64,000 bases of DNA from Mucilaginibacter pineti (GTDB lineage: Bacteria; Bacteroidota; Bacteroidia; Sphingobacteriales; Sphingobacteriaceae), in NCBI RefSeq assembly GCF_900101875.1, contig NZ_FNAI01000003.1:248001-312000 (forward strand), written 5' to 3'. Positions within the stretch are counted from its first letter, which is position 1, and every line of letters begins with the position of its first letter. Both the position numbers and the translations under genes were made by a program. The notes beneath the pieces are model-generated. The model made no database searches and was not told the origin of the DNA. It saw only the letters and a program-made list of their open reading frames with translations. Positions 49,238 to 58,611 of the stretch are shown piece by piece.

Positions 49238-50197
49238 ATGAAACTGCTTGATACATCAATTCTCATCGCAAAAAAATTATATCCGGTAAAATACAATTTG
49301 AGGGGACAGTTACCCTCATCTTACACTGATGTATTTGACCAGCGCGCGTCGGATCTGATCAAATCAAAGTTGGCCGGGGATGCACCTTTAATGGTTTCGC
49401 GACTCGGTTCAATTGAATTAAACTGTATTCTAAACTATGTCAATCAGAAAAAATCAACCATAAAATATTTCGAATATATAACCGGTAAGATCGACGCCTA
49501 TAAATGGAAACCATTTACTTTTTCATCCATGTGCACTGCTGCTGGTTTCTTTCCCGGAACACCGGAAATGCTGGCAATGTTCGGGGAGTTGATGTTGAAC
49601 GATATGGCGGAAATAGACGTTTTGGGATCTTGGTTAAAAGAAGAGGTTTTGTTTTCAGATCAGCTTAAAAACTCGACTAAAGTTGGATTGCTGAATTTAG
49701 AGCCTTATAATCACGAAAATCCCTGGAGCCAGGAATTGGAGGGAAAAACAATACTGGTCATTCATCCTTACGAAGAAAGTATTACCAGCCAGTATAAAAA
49801 GCGCGAATACTTGTTTGCTGATAAAAGAGTCCTTCCGAATTTTGAGTTAAAAACAATTAAAGCGGTCCAAACCATAAGCAATAATAAAAGCAGCTTTCAA
49901 AGTTGGTTCCAGGCGCTGGATTACATGAAAGAGCGCATATATGATACGTCGTTTGATGTTGCAATAATAGGGTGTGGCGCTTATGGCCTGCCATTAGCAG
50001 CATACGTTAAACGAATGGGAAAAAAAGCCATTCATTTAGGCGGCGCAACGCAATTGCTTTTTGGCATAAAAGGTAAGCGCTGGGAAGATAATTACTTGGA
50101 TTACAAAGAAAGATTAATAAATGAATATTGGGTTAAACCCAATTCATCGGAAGTTCCTGAAAACTTCCAGGCAGTTGAACAGGGCTGCTACTGGTAA
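49238..50197 (+). CDS. Possible GT-D-fold glycosyltransferase
   Basis: A 319-residue soluble protein. APLMVSRLGSIELNCILNYV near residue 48 resembles the RxGxxE/RFGDGE-type donor loop of GT-D (DUF1792-like) transferases, and VAIIGCGAYGLPLAAYVKRM with KAIHLGGATQLLFGIKG is the conserved C-terminal block of those proteins. No signal peptide. It sits between the beta-helix protein and the flippase, consistent with a sugar-adding step. The family call is by pattern only. Confidence 0.6.
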   Translation: MKLLDTSILIAKKLYPVKYNLRGQLPSSYTDVFDQRASDLIKSKLAGDAPLMVSRLGSIELNCILNYVNQKKSTIKYFEYITGKIDAYKWKPFTFSSMCTAAGFFPGTPEMLAMFGELMLNDMAEIDVLGSWLKEEVLFSDQLKNSTKVGLLNLEPYNHENPWSQELEGKTILVIHPYEESITSQYKKREYLFADKRVLPNFELKTIKAVQTISNNKSSFQSWFQALDYMKERIYDTSFDVAIIGCGAYGLPLAAYVKRMGKKAIHLGGATQLLFGIKGKRWEDNYLDYKERLINEYWVKPNSSEVPENFQAVEQGCYW

Positions 50198-50257
50198 CTG
50201 TTACTGGCTGCGTTATAACAAAATTCTTTTACAGCATATATAAAAATATCTTCCGTA

Positions 50258-51724
50258 ATGGCAGACTTGTCGGATCTAAAATCAAAAGCAATAACGGGAT
50301 CGATCTGGTCGCTACTTGAGCAATTCTCTATGCTTTTTGTTCAGTTCGTTGTAGGGATAATCCTCGCCAGGTTATTGAGCCCCAATGATTATGGTTTGTT
50401 AGCGTTAACAATGGTGTTTTCGGGAGTATCAGCGGCCATTACTGATGGCGGGTTCGAGAAATCGCTTATTCATAAGAAAGACCTTACTTCCGTACAGATC
50501 AATACAATCTTCTATATCAATATTTTCTTAGGGCTGGCAATGGTTGTTGTGGTGATTTTAGTCGCGCCTTACATTTCCGTTTTTTTTTCTGCGCCTAAAC
50601 TTACCTCAGTATTAAGAATAGTGGCGCTCGGGATATTTATCAATGCTGCTGGCCAAACACCTAGCGCTTTACTAAGGAAAGAATTACAATTTAAAAAGAT
50701 TTCATATTCGCATATGGTTGGTTCGCTGACCGGCGGTATTGTTGGAATCATTTTGGCATATAAGGGTTTTGGTGTTTGGGCATTGGTCATGTCAACTTTA
50801 AGCGCGCAAATAGTTATGCTGTTGGGTTATCTATATTGTTCAACCTGGCGCCCGAAATTAGAGTTCTCTTACCAGTCGATAAAATCGATGTTGCCATTCG
50901 GACTAAATATATTATTCAGCAGTATTGTATTCTTTGCTATTGCGCAGTTTAATAATTTGGTTGTGGGTAAATATTACAATAAAGCTGATCTCGGTCTGTT
51001 TCACAGAGGAAGCAGGTTTCCAGAATTGATAACCAGTGTAGTTGAAGGCGTAGTATTAAAGATGGCCTTTCCGGTTTTCTCAAAGGTTCAGGACGATAAA
51101 CAACAACTGGTGATGGTGTTGAAAAAGACGGTGAAGATACTGGCATTCATTACTTTCCCGTTAATTACATTACTTTTTGTAAACGCCCGCGATCTGACAC
51201 TGGTATTGTTTACCAAAAAATGGGAAGGTTCAGTTATTTTTTTAGAATTCTTTTGCCTTGTCAAGCTCTTTTATCCGCTCGTCATCGTATATAAGGAAGT
51301 CTTACTTGTTAAAGGATACGCGAAGCTTTCAACAAGGATACTCACAATTTTTTCAATCGTAGAGATCACGCTTGTTTTAGCGATGGTGCAGTTTGGTATA
51401 AAATATGTCGTATTGTGTACGTTGTTTATTGCAATTTGCCAGTATATAACTTACTTAACGTTTTTTTCACAAAAAGTCGGGCTTTCTGTATGGACGCAGA
51501 TCAATTGGCTCAGCAAATATTTCCTTGATTCGATAATTATCATAGCTGTTACCTTACTGGCTGAAAAATTATTATCCAATTTTGAAATGTTGTTAACGGT
51601 TAAGGTCATCATTAAGCTATTCGTCGGTATGGTTGCTTATGTATTGTTTGCATTTGTATTAAATATCGAAGAAGTATCCTATATCAAGAATTCTGTAAAC
51701 TTTTTTAAATTAAAATTCAGCTAA
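50258..51724 (+). CDS. Polysaccharide flippase (Wzx/TuaB type)
   Basis: A 488-residue MOP-superfamily membrane protein with about 12-14 hydrophobic segments. The start SIWSLLEQFSMLFVQFVVGI and ILARLLSPNDYGLLALTMVF are the WzxC/TuaB hallmark, and GLFHRGSRFPELITSVV lies between the halves. It would move the lipid-linked repeat unit across the inner membrane. Located 60 bp after the GT-D-like gene. Confidence 0.92.
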   Translation: MADLSDLKSKAITGSIWSLLEQFSMLFVQFVVGIILARLLSPNDYGLLALTMVFSGVSAAITDGGFEKSLIHKKDLTSVQINTIFYINIFLGLAMVVVVILVAPYISVFFSAPKLTSVLRIVALGIFINAAGQTPSALLRKELQFKKISYSHMVGSLTGGIVGIILAYKGFGVWALVMSTLSAQIVMLLGYLYCSTWRPKLEFSYQSIKSMLPFGLNILFSSIVFFAIAQFNNLVVGKYYNKADLGLFHRGSRFPELITSVVEGVVLKMAFPVFSKVQDDKQQLVMVLKKTVKILAFITFPLITLLFVNARDLTLVLFTKKWEGSVIFLEFFCLVKLFYPLVIVYKEVLLVKGYAKLSTRILTIFSIVEITLVLAMVQFGIKYVVLCTLFIAICQYITYLTFFSQKVGLSVWTQINWLSKYFLDSIIIIAVTLLAEKLLSNFEMLLTVKVIIKLFVGMVAYVLFAFVLNIEEVSYIKNSVNFFKLKFS

Positions 51725-51976
51725 TCTCCTGAATTGTAATCGTTTTTAGTTTCAAAATAGCCGTCCTAATTCGACCTTGAACAACAATTGGCCTATTAAT
51801 GCGAAAGTAGGATGGCCATTGGGTTCCTCCTGTTCTGGTTGATCCCGCGTAGTAACTAATGGTTTCTTTATAATATCAAGCAAATTTCAAGCAAACTCTC
51901 CAAAGCTGTTAAAAGCGTATCGAGGTTCCAAGAATAAATTTAAAAAAAAATAATCCAAAAATCAATTAATAGTAAT

Positions 51977-52768
51977 ATGACAGGTAGTTATGTAAATTTT
52001 GTAGGCATAGGCGTAGACGCTATAACATATGATGAATTGTTTACTAAAGTTGATAAGTGGATAGCAAACAAAAACGGCCGTTCCCATCACATCGCATGTG
52101 TAAACGCATATAATGTGGCATTGTCTGTAAGTAATAAAGAGTTATACAGGATTTACAACAATGCAGATATAACCGGGGCGGATGGAATTCCTTTTGTAAA
52201 ATGGATCAATAAAATCGAAAAAATGGATTGCGACAGGATCGCTGCGCCAGATACGATATTGATGTTGGCTGAACACGCCAAAGTCAAAAACTATACATTT
52301 TATTTATATGGCGGGGCACCAGATGTGTGTGTGAAAATGAAAGAGTTTTTGGAAGAAAAATTTCCACATATCAATATTATTGGTCATATGTCTCCCCCCT
52401 TCAGAAAGTTGACACCAGAGGAGGACGAACAAATTATCAATGAAATCAATGCGCTTCAGCCGGATATTATTTGCGTTGGCCTGGGTACGCCAAAGCAGGA
52501 TTATTGGATAGATGAAAATATAGAAAAGATCCGGGGTTCTGTACTGATAGCATCAGGGGCAACATTTGACTTCTTTGGTGGCCGCGTAAAAATGGCCCCC
52601 GATTTTATAAGAAAATCAGGGTTTGAGTGGATGTACAGGTTATTTGGTAAAGATTTTAAAAGGCTATGGAAAAGATACATTATCATGTATAGTGTATTTG
52701 TTGGAACGTTCATGCTGCAAAAGAGCGGTATAGTTAAATATGCAGTGGTAAAAGATCTTAGAAATTAG
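51977..52768 (+). CDS. WecG/TagA/CpsF-family glycosyltransferase
   Basis: A 263-residue soluble GT26 enzyme: NAYNVALSVSNKELYRIYNN, ADGIPFVKW (the conserved GADG), DIICVGLGTPKQDYWI and GATFDFFGGRVKMAPDF are the full set of signatures. It adds a sugar, usually ManNAc-type, to a lipid-linked acceptor; the donor here is unknown. C-terminal hydrophobic tail near 225-245 may help membrane association. Confidence 0.93.
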   Translation: MTGSYVNFVGIGVDAITYDELFTKVDKWIANKNGRSHHIACVNAYNVALSVSNKELYRIYNNADITGADGIPFVKWINKIEKMDCDRIAAPDTILMLAEHAKVKNYTFYLYGGAPDVCVKMKEFLEEKFPHINIIGHMSPPFRKLTPEEDEQIINEINALQPDIICVGLGTPKQDYWIDENIEKIRGSVLIASGATFDFFGGRVKMAPDFIRKSGFEWMYRLFGKDFKRLWKRYIIMYSVFVGTFMLQKSGIVKYAVVKDLRN

Positions 52769-52804
52769 ATTGTCAGCGATAACATTTTTCCTAAAAATCA
52801 TATT

Positions 52805-53830
52805 ATGATAATACGTTCAAGAGCTCCTTTAAGATTGGGTTTGGCCGGTGGGGGAACGGATGTGGGTCCATACACGGACCAATATGGCGGCGCGATACTT
52901 AATGCTACCATAAACAAGTTTGCTTATGCGACATTAACCCCACTTTCCCTTCCTCAAATTGTAATCAAATGCCATGATATTAATGAACACCACATTTTTA
53001 ATAGCGTGGAGGAATTTGACCTTTCAGACAGTAAGCTTGCCCTGATCAAAGGGATTCATAACAGGGTAAAAAAAGAGTTCAATATTAAACAACCCCTTTT
53101 TTATCAATTGGAAACTTATGTGGATGCCCCACCAGGGTCAGGTTTAGGGTCATCTTCCACGCTTGTAGTAACTATCCTGGCTGCATTTGCAGAATGGTTA
53201 GATTTGCCGCTTGGTGATTACGATCTGGCGCACCTGGCTTATAGCATAGAAAGAGAAGATCTTGAGTTATCCGGCGGCAAGCAGGATCAGTACGCGGCGA
53301 CATTCGGAGGCTTCAATTTTATGGAATTTTATCAGGATAGGGTAGTTGTTAATCCTTTGCGGATCAAGCAGAATTATATATACGAACTTGAATTCTCAAT
53401 GATTCAATATTATACAGGCACCTCCCGCCTTTCCTCTAAAATAATCGATGCGCAAGTGAAAAATGTCAGCGAGCAGGCCGTTAAGTCTATCGATGCCATG
53501 CATTCTTTAAAGCAGCTGGCATACGATATGAAAGAGTCATTACTTAGGGGCCGGCTGAACGACATTGGGCACTTGCTGAATGATAGTTGGGTTTCAAAAA
53601 AGGACACCGCAGATGAGGTCAGTAACACACTTGTTGACGAAATATACGATGCAGCTATTCATAACGGTGCGCTTGGCGGAAAGATATCAGGTGCAGGAGG
53701 AGGAGGCTATATGATGTTTTATGTTAAAAATGGCTATTTATATCACCTGATAAACGTATTAAACAAATTTGACGGGCAAGTAGAGCGTATCAATTTTTCT
53801 GATAAAGGTGTTTTGACCTGGCGAACATAA
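52805..53830 (+). CDS. GHMP kinase, D-glycero-D-manno-heptose-7-phosphate-kinase-like
   Basis: A 341-residue GHMP kinase: RAPLRLGLAGGGTDVGPYTD is the motif 1 typical of HddA, PPGSGLGSSSTLVVTILA is the phosphate-binding loop, and GKISGAGGGGYMMFYV is motif 3. The HddA subgroup phosphorylates heptose 7-phosphate for GDP-heptose synthesis; other sugar kinases share this profile. Neither the isomerase GmhA nor the phosphatase GmhB is seen in the window. It lies 36 bp after the WecG-type gene. Confidence 0.88.
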   Translation: MIIRSRAPLRLGLAGGGTDVGPYTDQYGGAILNATINKFAYATLTPLSLPQIVIKCHDINEHHIFNSVEEFDLSDSKLALIKGIHNRVKKEFNIKQPLFYQLETYVDAPPGSGLGSSSTLVVTILAAFAEWLDLPLGDYDLAHLAYSIEREDLELSGGKQDQYAATFGGFNFMEFYQDRVVVNPLRIKQNYIYELEFSMIQYYTGTSRLSSKIIDAQVKNVSEQAVKSIDAMHSLKQLAYDMKESLLRGRLNDIGHLLNDSWVSKKDTADEVSNTLVDEIYDAAIHNGALGGKISGAGGGGYMMFYVKNGYLYHLINVLNKFDGQVERINFSDKGVLTWRT

Positions 53831-53975
53831 AATAAGTCAGAAATCTCTTTTAAACCAAACTATTTTTCCCCGATATTGTTACAAAGTGCATATTAACATT
53901 CTTTTTAGGATGTTACCGGATATAATTTGACTACCCGAATTTTATCTAAGTGAAAAGGAAAAACATAACTATCTT

Positions 53976-54377
53976 ATGAAAAATAACTTATTAATTCTCT
54001 CCCTAATTCTGATTGGTTTTTCGGGCTGTAAAGTAGACGATATAAAACCAAATCCAGCAGATACAAATTACGACGTAACAAATAAATTCTTCCGTGTTAT
54101 AACTCGGGCAAACGCTGATTATTCAGTGATCATTACTTACAGCCCTCCCGGTGCGGCGAGCGATACTATAAAAACAAAAAGTTCCAACGGTTTTGAATAT
54201 AATTATGGTTTTGCGCCGAAAGTGGGGAGCAAAATTAATGTAAAAATTATTGCTCCTAAAGCCAGCACTATTAATTCTACCATAAATTATAAAAATATCA
54301 AAGTTGGCGGAGACAATGTGCTGCCAGTTGAGTCAGGCGGGTTAGAGGTGAATTTTGATTATGTTGTTGGCGAATAA
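53976..54377 (+). CDS. Small lipoprotein of unknown function
   Basis: A 133-residue lipoprotein: hydrophobic signal (NLLILSLILIGFSGC) with lipobox Cys near residue 18, followed by KVDDIKPNP and a beta-rich immunoglobulin-like region. No family recognised. It is in the middle of the polysaccharide locus and probably surface-anchored. Confidence 0.75.
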   Translation: MKNNLLILSLILIGFSGCKVDDIKPNPADTNYDVTNKFFRVITRANADYSVIITYSPPGAASDTIKTKSSNGFEYNYGFAPKVGSKINVKIIAPKASTINSTINYKNIKVGGDNVLPVESGGLEVNFDYVVGE

Positions 54378-54414
54378 TAAGTCTGTTATTCATCCAATGG
54401 TTTTTGATTTTTCG

Positions 54415-54666
54415 TTATTCTTCAAATAAAGTTTTAGGTTCCTGAACCTGGATTTTTTGAATAGCCAAAGATTTCAGCTTTGAGGTAATAAACTTAAAGG
54501 AATGCATTACAAAAGCCACTACGCTAATGACGTAACCAATGCCGGTAGAAATTATTCTCCCAAATTTCAATGAATGCTTATTTACGTTTGGGGAACTAAA
54601 TTCATCCACCAGGTTCCGCATTTTTTTGTAATCTGAAGCCGTTATGTTTTTAGGTTTATGTTCCAT
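54415..54666 (-). CDS. Small membrane protein of unknown function
   Basis: An 83-residue protein with one hydrophobic segment near 45-65 (STGIGYVISVVAFVMHSF) and a basic flank (KSLAIQKIQ). It is on the minus strand, against the direction of the locus. No family recognised. It could be real or spurious; composition is acceptable. Confidence 0.5.
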   Translation of the reverse strand: MEHKPKNITASDYKKMRNLVDEFSSPNVNKHSLKFGRIISTGIGYVISVVAFVMHSFKFITSKLKSLAIQKIQVQEPKTLFEE

Positions 54667-54969
54667 TTAGTTTGTGTTTGTCTTCTTTTACGTCGGCAAA
54701 TTTAAAAGGTTACATTTATTTAGGTCATTTGTAGTTGTGTATGTTATTTTGCAGAAAGATTGACGAATTAAGTATTATGCCGGAGTTTCCAAAATTTTTC
54801 TGATGTAAATACCAAGCATTGGTTCTTAAAAAATCACAATAGTTATTTAGTGCGCATAACTGTGAAAGTCTAAGATAACTTTGTCCGATATTGACCTATT
54901 ATTTTAATTTTATCGTTTAAGCAGCATATTCATCTGAAATGTGTTCGCCATTTATAAAAATCCATCTTC
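54667..54969. other. Gap before the Wzc-like gene with a candidate -7 box
   Basis: No gene seen. TAACTTTG at 54876-54883 fits TAnnTTTG, 86 bp before the ATG at 54970, without a proper -33 TTG. Either a separate promoter for the Wzc-like gene or chance. Confidence 0.4.
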
Positions 54970-57339
54970 ATGAGTGCAAAAATTTCCGAGTTTTCGATTC
55001 CAAATCCCCAAAAAGAGAAAGGCGGCTCATCAGATATTTGGACAGTCGCTAACAGATATTTATACCATTGGCCGCTTTTTATAGCGTTTTTGACAGTTTC
55101 ACTTGCATTGGCCTATGTTTACCTTCAACTTTCCGTTCCCGTTTACCAAGTAAAGGCATCAGTTATCATTAATGACGAAAAAAAGGAACCGGATTCAAAA
55201 AACCAACTCCAGGAAATTGATGTATATGGAAAATCTAAGTTGGCTGAAAATGAATTGGAAGTCTTCCAATCCAGAAGGTTAATAGAACAGGTGGTAACTG
55301 ATTTGCAACTGCAGGTCAATTATTACCAAAAACATGGATTCAGGTCTGTGGATGTCTATACCAGCAGCCCGATAGTTTTCCAAGCCGTGGGGGCATCGAA
55401 AAAGGATACCATAACTACTTTGAAAATCAAATTAAATGATAACAAATCGTTTTTTTTGAGGGGGGCGGATTTGTCCTATAAAAAATATTTTTTCGATGAG
55501 ATTTTATCCAGCAAAATGGGGTCCTGGAAATTGTCTCTCAGGAAAGGAATTGATTTTAAAGCAGGAACTGAATTTACTGTAGTCGTAAATCCGGTTAGTC
55601 TGGCAGCAGCCAATTATCAAAGTTCAATCACGGCTGAACAGCCCAATAAACTTGTTCCTGTAATCGAATTATCATTAAAGGATAAAAATGAACAGCGTAG
55701 TAAAGATGTAATTAATCGCTTAATTAACTTATATAACCTGAATAATGTTGCCGAGAAAAATCGCCTGACTGAAAACACCCTCGCATTCATCAACAACCGT
55801 ATAAAGTCTCTCTCGGGGGATTTAAGATCATCTGAGAATGAGGTTCAGAATTTTCGCAGTAATGAGGGAATCGCAGATATTTCTTCGCAATCTAAAATTT
55901 ATCTTGAAAATGCCCAGTCAAATGACAGCAAATTAAATGAAATCAATGTTCAGTTAAGTATAGTAGGAGCTGTTGAAAAATCATTAAATAGTCCGCAAAA
56001 CATACAAAGTGCCTCTGCTTCGCTGGGTTCTTCCTATCCAAACTTAAATAGTTTAATTGAAAAGCTTTCCCAGCTTCAGCTGCAGCATGATAAAATGCTG
56101 ACCAACACGCCTGAAAGTAACCCGGCATTTGAGCCAGTCAACGGGCAAATTTCGTCAACAAAAGCGGAGATCAAGGCAAACATCCAGTCCATCAAAGTAT
56201 CCCTGCAATCGGTTAAAGATAAATTAGAGCGGTATAATTCAAATTACGAGTCGTCCATTAAAAACGTTCCTGTGCAAGAACGCGCGTTGGTGAGTAAAAC
56301 AAGGGAGCAAACTATCCGTGAAAATTTATATAATTATCTCCTGCAGAAAAGAGAAGAGGTAGCATTGAACTATGCAGCTATCTTACCTGACGCCCGGATC
56401 GTTGACTATGCTTATTCGGGACCTGCCAAATCAATAGCCTTGTTTGTTTATTTGGGAGCAGTTTTGTTTGGCTTGTGCCTGCCTGCCGCAATTATTTACG
56501 GCCGGTTGAATTTGAATAGCCGGATTATGCACGCCGATGAAATCGAAAGCCAGCTTCAAACCGAAATTTTTAGTGAAATCTCAAAAGATACCACCTCAAA
56601 TGGCATCGTTAACTTTAAAGAAGCGGGCACAGCCATAAGTGAGCAATTTAGGGATTTACGTACCAACCTGGTTTATCAAAATTTAAATGCGGAAAATGGG
56701 GTTGTAACTTTGGTGACTTCCAGTATTGCTAACGAAGGTAAGAGTTTCATCAGTTCCAATTTAGCTTCTTCACTGGCCCTTTCGGGAAAAAAAACAATAA
56801 TTCTTGAAATGGATTTTCGTAAGCCCCAGGTAATAGATTCATTCAAGCTGGCAAAACAACATAAAGGTTTAATTGACTACTTAAACGGGAAAGTGAAGGT
56901 AGATGCGATTGTACAGAAATCCGGTGTCTTTGATAACCTTGACGTTATAGGTTGCGGTGTTATACCAAATAACCCTTCGGAGCTGTTTGAACGAAAAGAA
57001 ATGGATCATCTATTTACTTATTTGAAAAGTGCATATCAACAAATAATAGTCGATTCTCCTCCGGTAAGTTTGGTAACAGATGCCAAGTTAATATCTAAGT
57101 ACTGTGATATCACACTGTATATAATCAGGCAGGCATTTACTTATAAATCCCTGCTTAAATTTATAAACTCACTTTATTTAAAAGGACAATTGAAAAATAT
57201 TCAGATTGTTTTTAATGGAATTGAAAATGGCCGGTATGGTTATGGCAATAACTATCAAAACGATTATTATCATATTCCAAACCTCGGTTCTAAACAAGCA
57301 CGTAAAGTCAGGATGAAGAAATTTTTAACCAGATTTTAA
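54970..57339 (+). CDS. Polysaccharide co-polymerase / tyrosine kinase (Wzc/GumC type)
   Basis: A 789-residue protein: membrane segment near 34-55, Wzz domain (VYQVKASVIINDEKKEP), a coiled-coil periplasmic region, a second membrane segment near 488-512 (LFVYLGAVLFGLCLPA), then the cytoplasmic kinase. Walker A is SSIANEGKSFISSNLA, Walker A' ILEMDFRKP, Walker B IIVDSPPV; the tail is tyrosine-rich (NGRYGYGNNYQNDYYHIPN), the autophosphorylation cluster of BY-kinases. It controls chain length and export with the OPX lipoprotein at 46246. Confidence 0.93.
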   Translation: MSAKISEFSIPNPQKEKGGSSDIWTVANRYLYHWPLFIAFLTVSLALAYVYLQLSVPVYQVKASVIINDEKKEPDSKNQLQEIDVYGKSKLAENELEVFQSRRLIEQVVTDLQLQVNYYQKHGFRSVDVYTSSPIVFQAVGASKKDTITTLKIKLNDNKSFFLRGADLSYKKYFFDEILSSKMGSWKLSLRKGIDFKAGTEFTVVVNPVSLAAANYQSSITAEQPNKLVPVIELSLKDKNEQRSKDVINRLINLYNLNNVAEKNRLTENTLAFINNRIKSLSGDLRSSENEVQNFRSNEGIADISSQSKIYLENAQSNDSKLNEINVQLSIVGAVEKSLNSPQNIQSASASLGSSYPNLNSLIEKLSQLQLQHDKMLTNTPESNPAFEPVNGQISSTKAEIKANIQSIKVSLQSVKDKLERYNSNYESSIKNVPVQERALVSKTREQTIRENLYNYLLQKREEVALNYAAILPDARIVDYAYSGPAKSIALFVYLGAVLFGLCLPAAIIYGRLNLNSRIMHADEIESQLQTEIFSEISKDTTSNGIVNFKEAGTAISEQFRDLRTNLVYQNLNAENGVVTLVTSSIANEGKSFISSNLASSLALSGKKTIILEMDFRKPQVIDSFKLAKQHKGLIDYLNGKVKVDAIVQKSGVFDNLDVIGCGVIPNNPSELFERKEMDHLFTYLKSAYQQIIVDSPPVSLVTDAKLISKYCDITLYIIRQAFTYKSLLKFINSLYLKGQLKNIQIVFNGIENGRYGYGNNYQNDYYHIPNLGSKQARKVRMKKFLTRF

Positions 57340-57366
57340 AATTCTTTCGCCAAAAAGGTTTGACCA

Positions 57367-58461
57367 TTAGTTTTTCCGCTGATTCATCTTTAAAGTTTTT
57401 AACAGTCGGGTAAAAAAACTTACATACAGATACTTATACCGTTCCAAAAACACGCCCATTAATCCGGATAATATAAGGACGCCAATTATTGGCTTCCAGA
57501 TATTTTGCGAAATATTTTTATCAAGTTTTAAAAATGTATCCCATAAGATGATCAAGGGTAAGTGTAAAACATATAATGGAAATGTTAAATCGGCTATTTT
57601 TCTAATGCTGAGTGCCGTATTGTTCATTTTTGCTCTCGCGTCAGTAGTGGGTAAAAAATAAAGACCGATTGCAATTGCGGCTCCTATCATCCAGTCAGTC
57701 AAAAACTGGCTTGCATAAACCAATGGATAGGTACCCAAATCGCTTAATGGTTTTACAAAGTAAACGAGTATAAAGGTTGCTAAGATTGATATACTTACCG
57801 CACACCAGGTCATAAACTTATTGAGTACGAATTTCTGTGGTATTTTGTAAGCGAAATAGCCAAACAGCCAAATAGGCATCATTAATAATATTTTGGGACC
57901 GGCGATGAGGCAGGCGCCAATAGCAAGCAGGAGGGAACTTCTTTGGAACTTCCGATAATAGAAAAGTCCGAATATAACATAATACCAGAATTCAAAGCTT
58001 AAAGACCAAAGCGGCATATTTAACTGTGGAGCAGCGGAATAAAACCAAATTTCGTTGCAAAACAAAGCGGAGATGATATAATGTGAAATGCCGGCGTTCC
58101 TGCCATAGTTTAAGATAAGCTCTGGCGAAAACAACTTTATTAAGTACTGCGCAATGCCTGTTAATATGATGGCCGGCAGGACAATTGAATATAGTTTACT
58201 AAACCTGGCAATAAAATAATCATTTGCCGAGTTGTTTTTATTTGAAGTAGTGTACGCGATAACATATCCCGACAGAACAAAAAAGACAACCACCGCTGTG
58301 TGAGAAATGCGGTCAAAAGCAACAGTGATCTTATCAGCAGGTAACCAGTGAAAATAAACATGATATATCAAAACTGATAGCGCCGCGCAAATTCTTAGGG
58401 TGTCTAAATAGGCACTTGATGAACTTTCTAAAAACCTTGAATTTGAAGTTTGACTTTTCAT
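57367..58461 (-). CDS. Acyltransferase (OafA/YrhL, acyltransferase 3 family)
   Basis: A 364-residue integral membrane protein with about ten hydrophobic segments. YLDTLRICAALSVLIYHVYF holds the catalytic His region of the family near the N-terminus, and VVFFVLSGYVIAY is the second motif. It O-acetylates or otherwise acylates sugars of the polymer. It runs on the minus strand, tail to tail with the Wzc-like gene and head to head with the next gene. Confidence 0.92.
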   Translation of the reverse strand: MKSQTSNSRFLESSSSAYLDTLRICAALSVLIYHVYFHWLPADKITVAFDRISHTAVVVFFVLSGYVIAYTTSNKNNSANDYFIARFSKLYSIVLPAIILTGIAQYLIKLFSPELILNYGRNAGISHYIISALFCNEIWFYSAAPQLNMPLWSLSFEFWYYVIFGLFYYRKFQRSSLLLAIGACLIAGPKILLMMPIWLFGYFAYKIPQKFVLNKFMTWCAVSISILATFILVYFVKPLSDLGTYPLVYASQFLTDWMIGAAIAIGLYFLPTTDARAKMNNTALSIRKIADLTFPLYVLHLPLIILWDTFLKLDKNISQNIWKPIIGVLILSGLMGVFLERYKYLYVSFFTRLLKTLKMNQRKN

Positions 58462-58611
58462 TTAATTAAATTTGATAAGATTTTTATCTAGTCATAGTAA
58501 TATCGAACGGGTAAAAATAATCTTAAAGAATTTACACTACGGTATAGTTTATGTTTTAAATTACTACTTACCATTATCGTTTACTAAAATATTTGATATT
58601 TGATACACAAA

